This document shows positions 61,379 to 64,000 of a stretch of DNA of 64,000 bases, one piece after another; position 1 is the stretch's first letter; each line of letters begins with the position of its first letter. The stretch spans positions 58,198,909-58,262,908 of the forward strand of contig NC_089234.1 of NCBI RefSeq assembly GCF_963924675.1. Reading direction: 5' to 3'. The position numbers and the translations under genes were made by a program. The DNA comes from Phocoena phocoena (taxonomy: Eukaryota; Chordata; Mammalia; Artiodactyla; Phocoenidae). Under the pieces are notes generated by a model. That model was not told where the DNA came from and searched no databases. It was given only the letters and a program-made list of their open reading frames with translations.

Positions 61379-62036
61379 TGATCTCGGGTGGCCTCAGCCT
61401 GCAGCAGCTTGAAGCAGGGTTTCAGTTCCCGGCCAGTGATAGACGTCGGGTCGCAGTGGTGAGAGCACCAAATCCTAGCCACTAGACCAGTGGTCAGTGG
61501 CAAGGCCCTGGCCCTATGGCTTTGCTGAAAAAGAATTCCCACAGTAGTGAAACAAGTAAAGTATTTATTAAGAGAAAAAAAGAGTACAGTACGTGTGGAT
61601 AGGCACACGGGCGGGCTCAGAGAGACAGTGTCGCCCCCTAGTGGCAGTCTGAATCACTTTTATGTGGCATTTCTTCTGGGTTTCCTTTGGTCAGTCATTT
61701 TGATTTGCCTGGTTCAAAGTCGGTATTTGGTATAACTCAGGATTTTCCCATGTGTGCGCGTGCATCTCTTAGCCAAGATGGATTCTACCAAAGAGGCCTA
61801 TGGGTAAGTGAGCATTAGCTGGAATCCCTTCCCTTTTGATCTCCAAGGAGCCTTTCTGCACATGTGTAGTCGGAGAGGTCTTCTGACTTTGAGAATGAGG
61901 AATATGTGGTCTCTTATCTTCTATCTGGGCAGGGCCCAGCTGCCTCTCTTAATTGTCCTGTTATTCCAGTCTTGGAGTATCAGTCCACAAGGAACTCAAA
62001 CCATTTGTCCTGGGGGCCCATCTGTCTCCTGCCTCA
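61379..62036 (-). repeat. Solo ERV LTR (658 bp) with perfect 4-bp TSD
   Basis: On the minus strand it begins TGAGGCAGGAG and ends GAGATCA (TG...CA). The flanks are GATC at 61375-61378 and 62037-62040. A TATA-like ATAAAAG (~61663-61657) and AATAAA (61569-61564) give the U3-R-U5 order. A tRNA-Glu-like block lies in the 3' third (~61425-61500). No gag, pol or env sequence is present. Confidence 0.9.
61629..61647 (-). promoter_or_regulatory. CTCF-core-like motif inside the LTR
   Basis: The minus strand reads CTGCCACTAGGGGGCGACA. It matches the CTCF core (CCAC.AGGGGGCG) without a mismatch, differing from the extended consensus only at outer positions. Confidence 0.75.
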
Positions 62037-62510
62037 GATCTACATGATCTAATATGGAACCTGTCCAAGATATATTGTTAAAATGGAAAAACAATCTGCA
62101 AACCAGATTAAATATGGTTATTAATATTGTGAAAAATATTAACTAGTTTATATGTTAATATATTCACAGCAAAAAAAATCTGAAAAACACCTACACTAAA
62201 CTATGAACAATGATTATTATCTGAGGAATGTGGGATTATGGGAGGCTTTCACATTCTTTGTTCTGTATATTTGTGATGTTTGACATTTTTATAAGAAATA
62301 TTATTTGAAAATCAGGGAAGAAAACAAAGAATTAAAAAGCCCATGAATCAAAAAAATGGTAGTGTCTGGGGTCAGGGAGTCGTTGGGGTACAGATGCAGC
62401 AAGACTGACCATATGTTGACAAACGCTGAAGCTACAGGATGGGTCTACAGGGGTTCCTTTGTACTCTCTACTTTTGCATATGTTAGAATATTCCATAATA
62501 AAAAGTAAAA

Positions 62511-63304
62511 GAAAAAATCCCACCCCAAATCCTAGGATAGGTAGGGTAAGAGGAAGCATCACCTGCTTGTCAGTTGGGAAAGGATGGAGTTCCATGGAGT
62601 CCTCTAAATATCTAAATTTAGATTTTAGTAGGTAGAGAATGAGGCTCATTATTGATTTTGTTAAAGTATGAAAACTGATTTTAGAAAGATTACTTTGTAT
62701 AATTTGGGTTGGAGGAGAGAAGGATTAGAGGTGAGGAGACAGACTAGAAACCACTTTGCTACAGGCCAGTAGCAGTAAGGTAGAAATGAAGGATCAGTTA
62801 GAGGTGTGATGAAGGCCTCATGGAAAAGTCATGGTGACTGTTGAGGAGTGGGGAAGTGAGAGAGGAGTCCCAGGTAACATCTCAGTCCCTCTTGAGAGCC
62901 CCTGGGAGGCTGGTGGGGCCAACAGACGCAGACAGAGATCAGTTTCCTGAGCACCAGCTTCTATCTGCTTCCCAGTCAGGGAAACCTCCCAACCTTGGCA
63001 AGGGCCCTTTAGCTGGCTCTTCCCTGGCTCAAGTGTGGCTGGAATAACTGGCCTTGAACTTGACTCCACTTTTTCCTCTCCATTCCTCCCAACACTACTT
63101 TCCATATCTTGTAGGGTTCCCTAATGGGCTACAGGAGTTAGCAGGAGGATTTGTTTTCTAATGTTCGTTTATTCATCCAATATCTTTAAGTAGTTACAAC
63201 AAGCCCAGGCACTGTTTGAGTACACACGATAATGAATAGAATGGACAAGGCATTGGTCTCCTGGTACCTACGGTCCATTCTTCCACCATCACATAAGTAG
63301 TTTA
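62511..63304. other. Unclassified intergenic DNA
   Basis: Nothing firmly recognised. A short, common 'tatttattgagcacc'-like degenerate block occurs near 63165-63240. Confidence 0.35.
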
Positions 63305-64000
63305 TTTTCTCTTTTAAAAATTTATTATTATTATTATTATTGTGGTAAAATACATATAACAAAATTTACCATCCTAACCACTTTTGAGTGTACTGTTCTG
63401 TGGCATTAATTACATTCATATCTTGCAAGATTGAAACTCTATACCTATTAAATAATACCTTCCTATTTCACCCTGCCCCCCAGGTCCCAGCAACCACCAT
63501 TCTATTTTCCATCTTGATAAATTTGATTATGAAGGTACCTCATATAAGTGGAATTATACAGTATTTGTCTTTAAAATTTTTTTTAATTTAATTTAATTTT
63601 TTATTGAAGTATAGTTGATTTACAATGTTGTATTTGTCTTTTTGTGTCTGGTTTACTTCACTTAGCATACTGTCCTCAAGGTTCATCCATCTTGTAACAT
63701 ATGTCAGAACTTCCCTCCTTTTAAAGGATGAATTAACATTCCATTGTAGGGATATATTATATTTTCTTGAGTTGCTTCTAGTTTTTGGCTATAGTGATAA
63801 TGCTGCTATGAATATGGATATACAACTATTTTTTTAAGTCCCCAGAAGTGGAATTGCTGGATCAAATGGTAATTCTATTTTTTAATTTTTTGAGGAATTG
63901 CCATACTGTTTTCCATAGCGACTACACCATTCTCACCAACAGTGCACCACAAGGGTTCCAATTTCTCCACGTTCTCACCAATGATTCTCATGTTGTTTGC
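63305..64000 (-). repeat. L1M 3' end, running off the window
   Basis: The plus strand shows the complement of the L1M 3' UTR and ORF2 end: 'ggtaaaatacatataacaaa', 'ctcatataagtggaattata', 'tccattgtagggatatatta' and 'aagtggaattgctggatcaa'. A (TTA)n run lies near 63322-63340. Confidence 0.9.
63573..63629 (-). repeat. 57-bp L1 3'-end insertion with TSD
   Basis: A 12-bp TSD GTATTTGTCTTT lies at 63561-63572 and 63630-63641. On the minus strand the insert reads TGTAAATCAACTATACTTCA then ATAAAA and an A-rich tail. Confidence 0.85.

Larger units (their letters stand above)
60950..62510 (+). repeat. Old LINE (L1M/HAL1-like) carrying two later insertions
   Basis: 60950-61242 has 'ggaccaagcaattccacttc'. 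The middle is 61320-61374. It resumes after 62040 with 'ccaagatatattgttaaaat' and ends 'tatgttagaatattccataa' near 62500. The mariner MITE and the LTR split it. Confidence 0.7.

Noticed and set aside
61379..62036. Proviral genes around the LTR
   Set aside because: LINE sequence continues directly on both sides of the GATC duplication, so this is a solo LTR with no internal region.

Overview
This is mammalian nuclear DNA, almost certainly from a cetacean (whale or dolphin). The main clue is about twenty copies of tRNA-Glu-derived CHR-type SINEs, in a short (~200 bp) and a long (~300-350 bp) form, many with target-site duplications (TSDs) that can be read directly. This SINE set is characteristic of Cetacea and their close relatives; I see no ruminant BovB LINE. 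MIR, L2, a CR1/L3 LINE, L1, MER5-like elements, ERV LTRs and a mariner MITE complete a normal mammalian repeat background.

Only one protein-coding gene can be supported: KAT6B (MORF/MYST4), a MYST-family histone acetyltransferase, on the minus strand. Its first coding exon lies at 29459-30079 (207 codons, ending in phase 0 at a consensus donor). It encodes the N-terminal winged-helix and H15-like part; the PHD fingers, HAT domain and C-terminal regions lie beyond the left edge. Positions 1-29458 are therefore intron. The interval 30338-~44000 is the 5' intronic region, in which the expected non-coding exon 2 could not be placed. The gene's CpG-island promoter is at about 43.8-46.0 kb. It has a cluster of eight CCAAT motifs, a YY1-type motif, GC boxes, G-quadruplex candidates and a marked switch in GC skew near 45.5 kb.

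From 46 kb to the right edge is intergenic sequence upstream of KAT6B; in other mammals ADK lies on that side. It contains a second, smaller CpG island (54.42-54.98 kb) followed 0.6 kb later by a plus-strand poly(A) signal with a GU-rich element. It also holds two solo ERV LTRs, each with a perfect 4-bp TSD. One of these carries a near-consensus CTCF core motif and a tRNA-Glu-like block. There are also a mariner MITE, a compound microsatellite and several very short L1 or SINE 3'-end insertions.

No bacterial-type operon, CRISPR array, phage or toxin system is present. Almost all short reading frames here are chance frames, most of them within SINEs or GC-rich promoter DNA. Repeat family names come from recall of consensus sequences, not from a database search, and are marked tentative where appropriate.
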